This document shows, one piece after another, positions 16,469 through 24,790 of a DNA stretch of 64,000 nt. The notes under the pieces were generated by a model. It searched no databases. It saw nothing but the letters and a program-made list of their open reading frames with translations, and had not been told where the DNA came from. The stretch is from contig NZ_VFPH01000001.1 of assembly GCF_006717045.1 (NCBI RefSeq), positions 3,472,001 through 3,536,000 on the forward strand, in the 5' to 3' direction. Position 1 is the stretch's first letter. Each line of letters opens with the position of its first letter. The stretch comes from Pseudonocardia cypriaca. GTDB lineage: Bacteria; Actinomycetota; Actinomycetes; Mycobacteriales; Pseudonocardiaceae. Made by a program: the position numbers and the translations under genes.

Positions 16469-17157
16469 CCCGTCTCCCGCAGCCGGTAGCCGCGCCCGAT
16501 CACGGTCTCGATCAGCGGCGGCTCACCGTCGCCGGTGATCTTGCGCCGCAGCGTGCCGACGGTGACGCGCACGGTCTGGGTGAACGGGTCGGTGTTCTCG
16601 TCCCACACGTGTTCCAGTAGCTCCTCGGCCGAGACGACGTGCCCCGGCCGGTGCATGAGGTAGCGCAGCACGGCGAACTCCTTGCGGGTGAGCGGCAGCT
16701 CCCGGTCACCGCGGGAGGCGGTGCTGCGCCCGTCGTCCAGCGACAGGTCGCCGACGGTGAGGACCGCGGTCCCCCCACCGTTGTCGCGCCTCAGCAGGGC
16801 GCGGGCCCTGGCGAGCAGCTCGGCGAGCGCGAACGGCTTCACCAGGTAGTCGTCGGCGCCCTCGTCGAGGCCGCGGACCCGGTCGACCAGCTCGCCGCGC
16901 GCGGTGAGCATGAGGATCCGCAGCTCGGGGCCGCTCGGGCCGGCGATGCTGCCGGCGCGCACGCCGCGGCAGAGCGCGAAGCCGTCCACGTCGGGGAGGT
17001 TGAGGTCGAGCACGAGCAGGTCGTAGGTGTTCACCGCGAGCTTCGCGACGGCGTCCGCGCCCGTGAGGGCGATGTCGACCGCGTAACCGGCCCGGCCGAG
17101 CCCCACCCGCAGCGCGCTCGCAAGATCGTGCGCGTCCTCGACCACCAAGAGCCGCAT
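16465..17157 (-). CDS. OmpR/PhoB-family response regulator
   Basis: This 230-residue protein is a receiver plus winged helix. Acidic pocket residues E7-D8, phospho-acceptor D51 (LVLDLNLPDVDGF) and K107 (DYLVKPF) are present. The C-terminal winged helix ends in TVIGRGYRL, typical of OmpR members. It is first in a two-gene operon with the histidine kinase (4-base ATGA overlap). It diverges from the small secreted protein/MoxR operon, so control of that operon is a reasonable guess but not shown by any visible repeat. Confidence 0.93.
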   Translation of the reverse strand: MRLLVVEDAHDLASALRVGLGRAGYAVDIALTGADAVAKLAVNTYDLLVLDLNLPDVDGFALCRGVRAGSIAGPSGPELRILMLTARGELVDRVRGLDEGADDYLVKPFALAELLARARALLRRDNGGGTAVLTVGDLSLDDGRSTASRGDRELPLTRKEFAVLRYLMHRPGHVVSAEELLEHVWDENTDPFTQTVRVTVGTLRRKITGDGEPPLIETVIGRGYRLRETG

Positions 17158-17293
17158 GCCGCGACGCTAGCGAGTTCGCGCGGTGTGCAGCGCCGTCCTT
17201 TCGATCCGCTTTCGGTCGGGCTTCCCGGCGTTTTCGGGTCGCCCTGGTCTGCTGGGTGCAGCCGGTGGGCCGCCCCTCACCACCGGCGCCGTC

Positions 17294-17337
17294 GGCCGGC
17301 CCGGCCCGTACGCCCCCCAGCACGGGCGGGGCCGGCC
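17294..17337 (+). promoter_or_regulatory. Strong hairpin in the leader of the MoxR operon
   Basis: A 16-base stem (17294-17309 with 17322-17337, one mismatch, 12-base loop) made of GGCCGG-type sequence ends 20 bases before ATG 17358. It could be a leader attenuator, an RNA-stability element or a terminator for transcripts arriving from upstream. The ribosome site GGAGG lies just outside the stem. Confidence 0.45.
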
Positions 17338-17357
17338 TCGTCTCCTCGGAGGTCAGA

Positions 17358-17582
17358 ATGTCCAGAACCGCACGCATCGTCCTCGCCGGTGTCCTCACCG
17401 GCGGCGCGCTCGTCGTCGGTGGGGTGGCCCTCGCGGCGAACCCCGCGCCGGCCGCCCCGTCCACCGTGTCGGTCGAGCGCGGTGGGCCGGCAGACCTGCG
17501 TCCCGCCCAGAACACGCCCGACTCCGACTGCCCGAACGAGGGTGGCCGGACCGGCGCCGCCAACGCCACGTTCCGGCTGTGA
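17358..17582 (+). CDS. Small secreted protein, first gene of the MoxR operon
   Basis: This 74-residue protein has a clear signal peptide: basic SRTAR start, a hydrophobic IVLAGVLTGGALVVGGVALA core and an Ala-rich cleavage area near residue 25-30. The mature part is only about 45 residues, acidic and Gly/Pro-rich, with one cysteine in DSDCPNEGG. GGAGG lies 5 bases before the ATG. Its stop overlaps the GTG of the MoxR gene (GTGA), so it is translationally coupled to it. No family recognised. Its position suggests it is a cargo, ligand or marker for the MoxR/VWA machinery; that is inference. Confidence 0.7.
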   Translation: MSRTARIVLAGVLTGGALVVGGVALAANPAPAAPSTVSVERGGPADLRPAQNTPDSDCPNEGGRTGAANATFRL

Positions 17583-18586
17583 GCGCCGCCGTCTCCGTGG
17601 AGACCGCGTTGCCGGAGACGGCGCTGCTGGAGAAGGCGCTGTTCGAGGTCAAGCGAGTGGTCGTGGGCCAGGACCACGCCCTCGAGCGGATGTTCGTGGC
17701 CATCCTCGCCCGGGGCCACTGCCTGCTCGAGGGCGTGCCCGGGATCGCGAAGACACTCGCGGTCCGGACGCTCGCCACCGTCACCGGCGGGACGTTCTCC
17801 CGCCTGCAGTTCACGCCCGACCTGGTGCCCGGCGACATCGTCGGCACCAGGATCTGGCGCCCCTCCGCCGAGGAGTTCGACGTGGAGCTCGGGCCGATCT
17901 TCGCCACCGTCGTGCTCGCCGACGAGATCAACCGGGCTCCGGCGAAGGTGCAGTCGGCGCTGCTGGAGGCCATGGCCGAGCGGCAGGTGACGCTCGGGGG
18001 TCACAGCCACCCGCTCCCTTCGCCGTTCCTCGTGCTCGCCACGCAGAACCCGATCGAGTCCGACGGCGTGTACGAGCTGCCGGAGGCCCAGCGCGACCGG
18101 TTCCTCCTCAAGATCGACATGGGGTACCCGTCGGGCGTCGAGGAGCTGACGATCCTCGCGCGGATGGGCGTCGACCCGCCGGTGCCGGCCCGGGTGCTCG
18201 ACCCGGGCAGCGTCACCGCGCTGCAACGGGCCGCCGACCGGGTGTTCGTGCACCACGCCAGCGCCGAGTACGCCGTGCGCCTCGTGCTCGCCACCCGCGA
18301 TCCGGCGGGGTACGGCCTGCCCGACGTCGCAGCGGCCCTTCAGCTCGGCGTGAGCCCGCGCGCCACGCTCGGGCTCGTGGCCGCTGCACGTGCGCTCGCC
18401 CTGCTGCGCGGCCGCACCTACGTGCTGCCCGGCGACGTCAGCGACGTCGCGCCGGACGTGCTCGCGCACCGGCTCGTGCTCACCTACGACGCGCTGGCCG
18501 ACGCCGTGCCCCCGCGGGCGCTGGTGGAGCGGGTCCTCACCGCGGTGCACGCCCCGCGGGTCACCCCGGCGCAGGACGCCGCATGA
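17579..18586 (+). CDS. MoxR-family AAA+ ATPase
   Basis: This 335-residue ATPase has Walker A GVPGIAKT (residues 52-59), Walker B VVLADEINRAP, sensor 1 LATQNPIE and the arginine-containing ELPEAQRDRFL segment, all typical of MoxR proteins. MoxR ATPases act with DUF58 and VWA partners as chaperone-like remodelling machines at the membrane. GTG 17579 is used because it overlaps the preceding stop and reads straight into the family start; upstream codons in this frame are not MoxR-like. Next gene (DUF58) overlaps by 4 bases. Confidence 0.92.
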   Translation: MSAAVSVETALPETALLEKALFEVKRVVVGQDHALERMFVAILARGHCLLEGVPGIAKTLAVRTLATVTGGTFSRLQFTPDLVPGDIVGTRIWRPSAEEFDVELGPIFATVVLADEINRAPAKVQSALLEAMAERQVTLGGHSHPLPSPFLVLATQNPIESDGVYELPEAQRDRFLLKIDMGYPSGVEELTILARMGVDPPVPARVLDPGSVTALQRAADRVFVHHASAEYAVRLVLATRDPAGYGLPDVAAALQLGVSPRATLGLVAAARALALLRGRTYVLPGDVSDVAPDVLAHRLVLTYDALADAVPPRALVERVLTAVHAPRVTPAQDAA

Positions 18587-19512
18587 CGGTTCTGGATCTC
18601 GCGACCGCCGAACGCGCCCTGCGGGTCCACGAGCTGGCGATCCGCCGCCGCCTCGACGGCCTCCTGCACGGTGGCAGGCTCGGCCGCCGCACCGGGCCCG
18701 GAGCGGAGCTCGACGACGTGCGGCCCTACCGCCCGGCCCAGGACGACGTCCGGCGCATGGACTGGAACGTCACCGCCCGGGCGGGCGAGCCGCACGTCCG
18801 AGCGAGCATCGCCGAGCCGGAGCTGGAGACCTGGGTGCTGGTCGACGCGTCGGCGAGCATGGACTTCGGCACGGCGCTGATGGAGAAGCGCGACCTCGCC
18901 GTCGCGGTCGTGGCCGCGGTGCTCGCGCTCACCGACCGGCCCGGCAACCGGCTCGGCGTGCGTCTCGCCGGTGGGGCCGACCCGCGCACGGTCCCGCCCC
19001 GGCCGGGGCGTCAGGCCGGCCGCGTGCTGCTGCGCGAGCTGCTCGCCGCACCCCGCACGCCGGAAGGGGCGGGCCTCGACCTCGCCACCGCGGTGGAGCG
19101 GCTGCACCGCGAGCAGCGCAAACCCGGGCTGCGGGTGATCGTGTCCGACCTGCTGCCGCGCACGCCGGGCGAGCGCCTCGACTGGGTCGTCCCGCTGCGC
19201 AGGCTCGGCGCGCGGCACGACGTCCTCGCCGTGGAGGTGACCGACCGGCGGGAGGCGGAACTGCCCGATGTCGGGCTGCTCACCCTCGTCGACCCGGAGT
19301 CCGGCCGCCGCACCCACGTCCGGACCGGGGACCGCAGGCTGCGCGAGCGCTACGCGCGGGCGGTCGCCGACCACCGGGCGGCCACCGCGGTCGCCATCCG
19401 GTCCTCGGGCGCCGACCACCTGGTGCTGCGCACCGACGGCGACTGGGTCGGCGACGTCGCCAGGTTCGTCGCGGTACGCCGCCGCACCGCTCGCTACCGG
19501 AGGGTGCGATGA
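18583..19512 (+). CDS. DUF58 protein (MoxR partner)
   Basis: This 309-residue protein contains the DUF58 core VRPYRPAQDDVRRMDWNVTA around residues 46-66 and a following VWA-like strand LVDASASMDFG. The N-terminal hydrophobic helices of many DUF58 proteins are absent, so this is the shorter soluble type. It sits between moxR and the VWA gene with 4-base overlaps on both sides, the standard MoxR-DUF58-VWA order. The role is presumably as adaptor between ATPase and membrane VWA protein. Confidence 0.88.
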   Translation: MTVLDLATAERALRVHELAIRRRLDGLLHGGRLGRRTGPGAELDDVRPYRPAQDDVRRMDWNVTARAGEPHVRASIAEPELETWVLVDASASMDFGTALMEKRDLAVAVVAAVLALTDRPGNRLGVRLAGGADPRTVPPRPGRQAGRVLLRELLAAPRTPEGAGLDLATAVERLHREQRKPGLRVIVSDLLPRTPGERLDWVVPLRRLGARHDVLAVEVTDRREAELPDVGLLTLVDPESGRRTHVRTGDRRLRERYARAVADHRAATAVAIRSSGADHLVLRTDGDWVGDVARFVAVRRRTARYRRVR

Positions 19513-20450
19513 GGTTCCTCTCCCCCGGCTGGCTCGCACTGCTGGCCGTGGTCGCCGCGCTGATCGTCGCGTACGTCGTGGTGCAGCGCCGCCGAAGCCG
19601 CTACGCGGTGCGCTTCGCGGCCCTGCCGCTGCTCGAGCGGGTCATGCCGCACGGGCCGGGCTGGCGCCGGCACCTCCCCGCCGTCGCGTTCCTGCTGACG
19701 ATCGCAGGCCTCGTGCTCGGCATGGCCCGGCCGGTGATGGAGGTCCAGGTGCCGCGGGAGCGGGCCACGATCGTCGTCGCCGTGGACGTGTCGATGTCGA
19801 TGGGAGCCCAGGACGTCACACCGTCGCGGATCGCCGCCGCGGTGACCGCGGCTCGGCAGTTCGTGGCGGAGCTGCCCGAGGCGTTCCCGGTCGGCCTGGT
19901 GCTCTTCTCGGGCACCAGCGCGGTGACCGTGCCGCCGACGCCCGACCGCGCCGCGGTGACGGCGGCGTTCGACCGGATCTCGCTCGGCTCCGGCACCGCC
20001 ATCGGCGACGCGGTGCTCGCCTCCGTCGAGGCGGTGCGCAGCTCCGACGACGGCGCCGATCCTCCCCCGGCCCGGATCGTCCTGCTCTCCGACGGCGCCA
20101 ACACCACCGGCACCCCGATCCCGGACGCTGCCGCCGAGGCTGCCGCGGCGGGTGTCCCGGTCTCGACCATCGCCTACGGAACCCCGACCGGCACCACCAC
20201 GGTGAACGGCGAGAGCGTGCGGGTACCGGCCGACATCGAGGCCCTCGCAGGGCTCGCCGCCGGCAGCGGCGGCCTCGCCTACCGGGCCGAGACCGCGGCC
20301 GAGCTGGAGGCCGTGTACGCGGACATCGGCTCGTCGATCGGCTTCCGCACCGAGGAGCGGGAGGTCACGAGCGCCATGCTCGCCGCGGCGCTGCTCGCCG
20401 CACTCGTCGCGGCCGCCGGATCGCTCGCCTGGTTCTCCAGGTTGCCCTGA
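19509..20450 (+). CDS. Membrane VWA-domain protein (BatA-like)
   Basis: This 313-residue protein has two N-terminal helices (about 5-22 and 53-72), an external-type von Willebrand A domain and a C-terminal helix (about 286-305). The MIDAS begins AVDVSMSMGAQD (D-x-S-x-S), with LGSGTAIGDA and LLSDGANTTG as the other metal-site loops. It is the last gene of the coupled MoxR operon. Layout matches BatA/BatB proteins, linked in other bacteria to stress tolerance and envelope assembly; the role here is unknown. Confidence 0.9.
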   Translation: MRFLSPGWLALLAVVAALIVAYVVVQRRRSRYAVRFAALPLLERVMPHGPGWRRHLPAVAFLLTIAGLVLGMARPVMEVQVPRERATIVVAVDVSMSMGAQDVTPSRIAAAVTAARQFVAELPEAFPVGLVLFSGTSAVTVPPTPDRAAVTAAFDRISLGSGTAIGDAVLASVEAVRSSDDGADPPPARIVLLSDGANTTGTPIPDAAAEAAAAGVPVSTIAYGTPTGTTTVNGESVRVPADIEALAGLAAGSGGLAYRAETAAELEAVYADIGSSIGFRTEEREVTSAMLAAALLAALVAAAGSLAWFSRLP

Positions 20451-20502
20451 GACCGCAAGATCGGAGCCTCCCCGTGCCTCTCCCACCTGCCATGGTCGGC
20501 CC

Positions 20503-21393
20503 ATGACCCAGCCCCGTCCCTTCCAGCTCTTCACCGGTGGCACCTCGCTGGCCGCCACACTGCACCGCGCCGTTCCCGACCTCGTCGAGCCGCAGCCCGC
20601 CATCGTCGTCACCGGCTCGTGGCTGACCGTCAAGGAGCAGATGGCCGACCTGTACGCAGCCCGCCTCGCCGAGCGCGGGTACACCGTCTTCACCTTCGAC
20701 TTCGCGGGCTTCGGCGCGAGCGACGGCACGCCGCGGCAGGCGGAGCTGCCGGCTCGCAAGATCGACGACATCATCGCGGCGACCCGCGCGGTGTCGACGC
20801 TGTCGTTCGTCCGGCCGGGCGCGATCGGCTACCTCGGCATCTGCGCGAGCGCGCAGTACGCGGTGCGCGCGATCGCGGCCGGTGCCCCGATCGCGGCGTT
20901 CGCGAGCGTCGCGGGCTGGTTCCACGACGCGCGATCGGTCGCGCCGTTCTACGGCGGCGCCGACGGCGTCGCCGGCCGGCTGGACCGGGCGGCGGATGCG
21001 CTCGCGGCCTACCAGCGCACCGGTGAGGTCCGCACCGTCCCGGCCTACGAGGCCGGGAACGAGCGCGCCGGGATGTTCCTCGACCTCGACTACTACGGAT
21101 CGCCCAAGCGCGGCGCCGTGCCCACGTGGACGAACGAGATGGCCGAGCTCAGCTGGGCGTACTGGCTGACCTTCGACGGGCTGTCCGCGGCGCCGCGCGT
21201 GCAGGTACCCAGCCTGTTCGTCCACGGCGACGGCTGCGTGCTGCCGGAGAACCTCCGCGCGGTGGCCGGCACGGTCGCCGGCCCGGCGGAGACGGTGTGG
21301 GCCGAGGGCACGCAGGTCGACTTCTACGACCAGGAACCACAGGTCGCCCTCGCGGTCGACGCGGCGGACGCCCACTTCCGCGCCCACCTCTGA
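20503..21393 (+). CDS. Alpha/beta hydrolase with cysteine-type nucleophile elbow
   Basis: This 296-residue hydrolase resembles YcjY/dienelactone-hydrolase-like proteins. The oxyanion region is VVTGSWLTVKEQMADLYA and the elbow is G-I-C-A-S-A (about residues 109-114). The residue at the usual serine position is therefore cysteine, as in dienelactone hydrolases. FVHGDGCVLPEN supplies the acid and a late histidine in DAADAHFRAHL is a weak His candidate. The substrate is unknown. It is monocistronic between the MoxR operon and the DUF2855 gene. Confidence 0.78.
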   Translation: MTQPRPFQLFTGGTSLAATLHRAVPDLVEPQPAIVVTGSWLTVKEQMADLYAARLAERGYTVFTFDFAGFGASDGTPRQAELPARKIDDIIAATRAVSTLSFVRPGAIGYLGICASAQYAVRAIAAGAPIAAFASVAGWFHDARSVAPFYGGADGVAGRLDRAADALAAYQRTGEVRTVPAYEAGNERAGMFLDLDYYGSPKRGAVPTWTNEMAELSWAYWLTFDGLSAAPRVQVPSLFVHGDGCVLPENLRAVAGTVAGPAETVWAEGTQVDFYDQEPQVALAVDAADAHFRAHL

Positions 21394-21466
21394 CCGCCAT
21401 CGCGACGCCGGTCCGACCCGCCCACGAGGCACGACGAGTCGAACCGGGTGGCCACCCTTTCCCTGC

Positions 21467-21485
21467 TACGATACTTGCTATGCAA
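21467..21485 (+). promoter_or_regulatory. Leaderless promoter with palindrome over the start codon
   Basis: TACGAT (21467-21472) is followed by 7 bases and ATG 21480, with no Shine-Dalgarno, which suggests a leaderless transcript. TTGC-TAT-GCAA (21475-21485) is a perfect palindrome across the start codon. A related GCAA/TTGC pair precedes the tetR gene at 22635, so that regulator may bind both sites. Confidence 0.45.
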
Positions 21486-22592
21486 CTCACAAGTTTTTCG
21501 CCCGCGGACCGCTGGGACCTGCTGGTCCGCCGAGACGACGTGTCGGCGCTCTCGCTGCGCCCACGCGCGGAGGAGCCGCTCGAACCCGGCACGATCCGGC
21601 TCGGCGTCGAGGCGCTCGCCCTGACCTCGAACAACGTCACGTACGCGGCCCTGGGCGAGCGCGCCGGGTACTTGACGGCCTTCCCCGCGCCTCCCGGCTT
21701 CGGCCGGGTTCCGGCGTGGGGATTCGCCGTCGTCGAGGCCTCGGCGCACGAGGACGTCGCCGTCGGGAGCCGGTACTTCGGGCTGCTCCCGATGTCGACG
21801 GATCTCACCGTTCGCCCCGCGCCGACGGAGACCGGGTCGTTCCTCGACACCTCCGCGCACCGCGGCGGGCTCGACGACTCCTACCGCCGCTACCGACCGG
21901 CGGGCGAGCCGGACCACCTCGACCCGCTGCGCGCCGTCGTGCAGACGATCTACCCGGCCTGCCTCCAGTTGGCCGACCACGTCAGGGACATGAACGCGGA
22001 CGCGGGGCCGATGACCGTGGTGCTGTCGAGCGCGTCGAGCAAGACGGCGATCGGGACCGCCGAGCGGCTGGCTTCGGATCCCGGCATCCGGACCCACGGG
22101 TTGACCTCGCCCGCCAACATCGCCTTCACCGCAGGTCTCAGCGTCTACGACCAGGTGTCGGCCTACGACGACCTCGGCACCCTCGCCACGGACGGGCCGG
22201 CCGTGTTCCTCGACCTCACCCGCAACCCCGACCTCGTCACCTCCGTGCACCACCTGCTCGGCAACCGTCTGCGGAGGACGGTTCTGATCGGCGGGACGCA
22301 TTCGGTACAGCCTCTGGAGCTTCCCGGGTTGCCGGAGCCGGAGCGCTTCTTCGCCCCGGCACAGCAGGCTCTGCAGCGGACGAAGGTCGGGGACCTCGCC
22401 TACGAGCAACGGTTGGCCGCCGGCGAACAACAGTTCCTCCGTCGCGCCGCCGAATGGCTGCGGGTCGACGAGCAGACCGGGCCTGCAGCGCTCCGAACCG
22501 CGTTCCGGGCGCTGCTCGCGGGGCCGCAGGCACCCGACGTCGCGACCGTCGTCAGGCCACGACCGAAGGCGGGACCCGCGCGGCCGGCATGA
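21480..22592 (+). CDS. DUF2855-family protein
   Basis: This 370-residue protein fits the DUF2855 family, which is distantly like quinone-oxidoreductase/MDR proteins. An N-terminal barrel-like part has LGVEALALTSNNVTYAALGE and FGRVPAWGFAVVEAS. A Rossmann-like half follows with MTVVLSSASSKTAIGTAERL and VFLDLTRNPDLV. Members are often encoded next to regulators and have no assigned substrate. It is followed 42 bases later by a TetR gene on the same strand. ATG 21480 is chosen from the leaderless-promoter spacing and family start. Confidence 0.78.
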   Translation: MQLTSFSPADRWDLLVRRDDVSALSLRPRAEEPLEPGTIRLGVEALALTSNNVTYAALGERAGYLTAFPAPPGFGRVPAWGFAVVEASAHEDVAVGSRYFGLLPMSTDLTVRPAPTETGSFLDTSAHRGGLDDSYRRYRPAGEPDHLDPLRAVVQTIYPACLQLADHVRDMNADAGPMTVVLSSASSKTAIGTAERLASDPGIRTHGLTSPANIAFTAGLSVYDQVSAYDDLGTLATDGPAVFLDLTRNPDLVTSVHHLLGNRLRRTVLIGGTHSVQPLELPGLPEPERFFAPAQQALQRTKVGDLAYEQRLAAGEQQFLRRAAEWLRVDEQTGPAALRTAFRALLAGPQAPDVATVVRPRPKAGPARPA

Positions 22593-22610
22593 ACGCTCGC
22601 CATCCGGCTC

Positions 22611-22628
22611 GCAACTGATTGCTACCGT
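22611..22628 (+). promoter_or_regulatory. Promoter and inverted repeat before tetR
   Basis: GCAACTGATTGC (22611-22622) has GCAA/TTGC arms, like the TTGC/GCAA palindrome at 21475. TACCGT (22623-22628) is a -10-like element 6 bases before ATG 22635. The TGCTAC core occurs in both this promoter and the DUF2855 promoter, so the two genes may share control. Confidence 0.4.
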
Positions 22629-22634
22629 GTCGAC

Positions 22635-23267
22635 ATGGTCGCGACCCCGCCGGCCCCCTCGCACAGCGCGCGGCGCACCCAGCAGGAACGCCGGGAGAAG
22701 ACCGAGGTCGCGCTCCTCACCGCAGCCGCCGAGCTCGTCGTGCAGGACGGGGTGCGGTCGGTGACCCTGGCCCGGATCGGCGAACGCGCCGGCTACAGCC
22801 GCGGGATCGTCACCCACCAGTTCGGGACGAAGAAGGCGATGCTCGAAGCCCTCGCCCGCGCCACGCAGGCCGGATTCGTCCCCGGGCTCGCCGACCTGCC
22901 ACCCGGCCTCGAACGCATGCTCCGCCTCATCGACGGCTACATCGGCGCCCTCGACGGGATCGGGGTGATGAACCGGGCATTCCTGCTGCTGTGGGCGGAG
23001 GCTGCGACAGCGCCCGAACTCGCCCCGATCTTCCGCGAGCGCGACGAGGCGTTCCGCGCGGACATACGCGGCGACATCGCCGCCGGCATCACCGAGGGAA
23101 CCGTGCACCCGGACACCTCCGCCGACGACGTCGCCGTCGCCGTCGTCGGTCAACTCCGCGGAATCGGGCTGCAGTACCTGCTCGACCCCGGTGCCGTCGA
23201 CACCGGTCGCCTCCGCCGGGTCGTCTCCGGATACTGGCGCCGGTCCCTCGGCGTGCACCGCCCCTGA
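22635..23267 (+). CDS. TetR/AcrR-family transcriptional regulator
   Basis: This 210-residue protein has an extended basic start, a helix-turn-helix (VTLARIGERAGYSRGIVTHQFGT region, about residues 40-62) and a helical ligand domain with MNRAFLLLWAEAATAPEL. Its neighbour upstream is the DUF2855 gene, whose start carries a palindrome related to the one before this gene. It is therefore the likely repressor of itself and of DUF2855. The ligand is unknown. Confidence 0.88.
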   Translation: MVATPPAPSHSARRTQQERREKTEVALLTAAAELVVQDGVRSVTLARIGERAGYSRGIVTHQFGTKKAMLEALARATQAGFVPGLADLPPGLERMLRLIDGYIGALDGIGVMNRAFLLLWAEAATAPELAPIFRERDEAFRADIRGDIAAGITEGTVHPDTSADDVAVAVVGQLRGIGLQYLLDPGAVDTGRLRRVVSGYWRRSLGVHRP

Positions 23268-23366
23268 AGATGGCGAGCCTTCGGTCGACAGGCCCGATGG
23301 CCGGAGTCCGAGAACACCACCCGCGCCGAGCTGGTCAGCTGTAGGTCCGAGTTGTTCAGGGCGCTC

Positions 23367-23846
23367 CTAGGGATGCGGCCGGGCCGCCCGCGGCGACGTG
23401 GCGGCGCGCTCCCCCGCGAGCGCGGGCAGGACGGTGTTGCCCTCCTGGTGGAACAGCCGCAGCGTGATCCCGGCGATCTTCCAACCGGACGGTGTGCGTT
23501 CGAGCGGCACCACGTAGTGCCCGTGCACACCCCAGACCGGGCCGCCCTCGGCGCCGTCGATGTAGTGGTAGGCGCGCACGTGGGTCCGCAGGACGAGACC
23601 ACCCTCGCGCTCCTCGACCAGGCCCGTGCCCAGGAGGTGCTGCGTGGCGTCGAAGCCGGGCAGCAACCCCCGCCAGCGCTTCACCAGCTCGTCGGCGGAC
23701 AGCGTCTCCGCCTCCCCGCCGAACAGCTCGGAGTAGTCGGTGCGCACCTCGTCGGCGAGGCGGTCCCGCACCGCCTCCCAGTCGAGGTCGTCGGCGGCCT
23801 GCAGCAGGCCGGTGAGCACGGCAGCGGGATCGTCGGATGCGAACAC
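23367..23846 (-). CDS. SnoaL/NTF2-like protein
   Basis: This 159-residue protein has the NTF2-like cone fold pattern: a first helix FASDDPAAVLTGLLQAADDLDWEAV, the LADEVRTDYSELFGG strand, and late strands VWGVHGHYVVPL and GWKIAGITLRLF. Such proteins include polyketide cyclases, isomerases and many proteins of unknown role. It lies 51 bases downstream of the AraC regulator gene on the same strand, so cotranscription is possible. No catalytic pair can be assigned with confidence. Confidence 0.75.
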   Translation of the reverse strand: MFASDDPAAVLTGLLQAADDLDWEAVRDRLADEVRTDYSELFGGEAETLSADELVKRWRGLLPGFDATQHLLGTGLVEEREGGLVLRTHVRAYHYIDGAEGGPVWGVHGHYVVPLERTPSGWKIAGITLRLFHQEGNTVLPALAGERAATSPRAARPHP

Positions 23847-23897
23847 GAGCAGGAACCTGGCACAACACGCGCCGCAGCGGAGGGTCCGATCTTGCGC

Positions 23898-24707
23898 TCA
23901 GCGCCGCAGCTCGCCCGGCGCCACGCCGAACTCGCGCCGGAACACCCGGCGGAAGTGGCTCACGTTCGAGTACCCGACCGCGTGGGCGACCCGCACCACG
24001 CTCGCGTCCGACGTCAGCAGCGCCGCCTTCGCGGCCTCCAGCCTGCGGGCGGTGACGAAGCGGTGCGGCGCCAGCCCGGTGGTCGCCTTGAACGCCCGCG
24101 CGAAGTGGAACGGGCTGAGCGCGGCGACGCCTGCCAACGCGTCGAGCGTGATCGTGGCGGCCAGGTCCGCGTCGACGTACTCCGTCACCCGGTCGACCGT
24201 CCGCCGGTCCAGCATGCCGACCGCCGGCGCCACCGGGGCGGGGCCGTCGCCGTACGCACGGGCCACGTGGGTGACCAGGCGGTGCGTCAGGGTGCTGGCC
24301 TCGATGTCGGTGAGGCTCCCGCCGACGACGTGCGCCCGCCTGACGAGGGTGGCCATCCCGTAGACCACGGGGTCGAGCACGCCGAGCGCGTTCTCGATGC
24401 GCGGCACGCCTGCTCGGCGCACGAGCACCGGATCCAGGTAGATCTCGAGGGCTTCGGTCGTGCCGTCCACTCCGCCCCAGGTGATGCCCTCCTCGCCGGT
24501 GACGAACACCGCGCCGGCACGGATGTCCGCCCGCACGGCCCGGCCGCCCGACTCGTACTCCTGGCCGCTGTGGGAGGAGAACGAGACACCGACCTGGTTC
24601 GGCCTGGTGACGGTCGGTTCACGGTGCGGGGACAGCCACGAGTACTCCGAGCGCATGCCCGGCCACTCGATCACCCCCTTCACCGCACGTCCGGGCGGAG
24701 CGCTCAT
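23898..24707 (-). CDS. AraC-family transcriptional regulator
   Basis: This 269-residue regulator has a cupin-like N-terminal part and two C-terminal helix-turn-helices: TLDALAGVAALSPFHFARAF and VVRVAHAVGYSNVSHFRRVFRREFG. I chose ATG 24707, preceded by GGGCGGGG; an ATG at 24758 would add 17 residues not typical of the family. It lies in a row with the lipoprotein hydrolase upstream and the SnoaL gene downstream, all leftward, and may control either. The ligand is unknown. Confidence 0.85.
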   Translation of the reverse strand: MSAPPGRAVKGVIEWPGMRSEYSWLSPHREPTVTRPNQVGVSFSSHSGQEYESGGRAVRADIRAGAVFVTGEEGITWGGVDGTTEALEIYLDPVLVRRAGVPRIENALGVLDPVVYGMATLVRRAHVVGGSLTDIEASTLTHRLVTHVARAYGDGPAPVAPAVGMLDRRTVDRVTEYVDADLAATITLDALAGVAALSPFHFARAFKATTGLAPHRFVTARRLEAAKAALLTSDASVVRVAHAVGYSNVSHFRRVFRREFGVAPGELRR

Positions 24708-24790
24708 GCGCCCCGCCCGGTCCAGCGCTGGTGGCTCACACCGCGCGTCATACCGCATTCCGCGCTCGGCCGGTGTGAAACGGATGCCCT

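Noticed and set aside
16639..19512. A 957-codon rightward open frame spanning several genes
   Set aside because: Its first two-thirds is antisense or out of frame to the response regulator and MoxR genes and reads as Arg/Pro/Gly-rich filler. Only its end, from 18583, is the real DUF58 gene.
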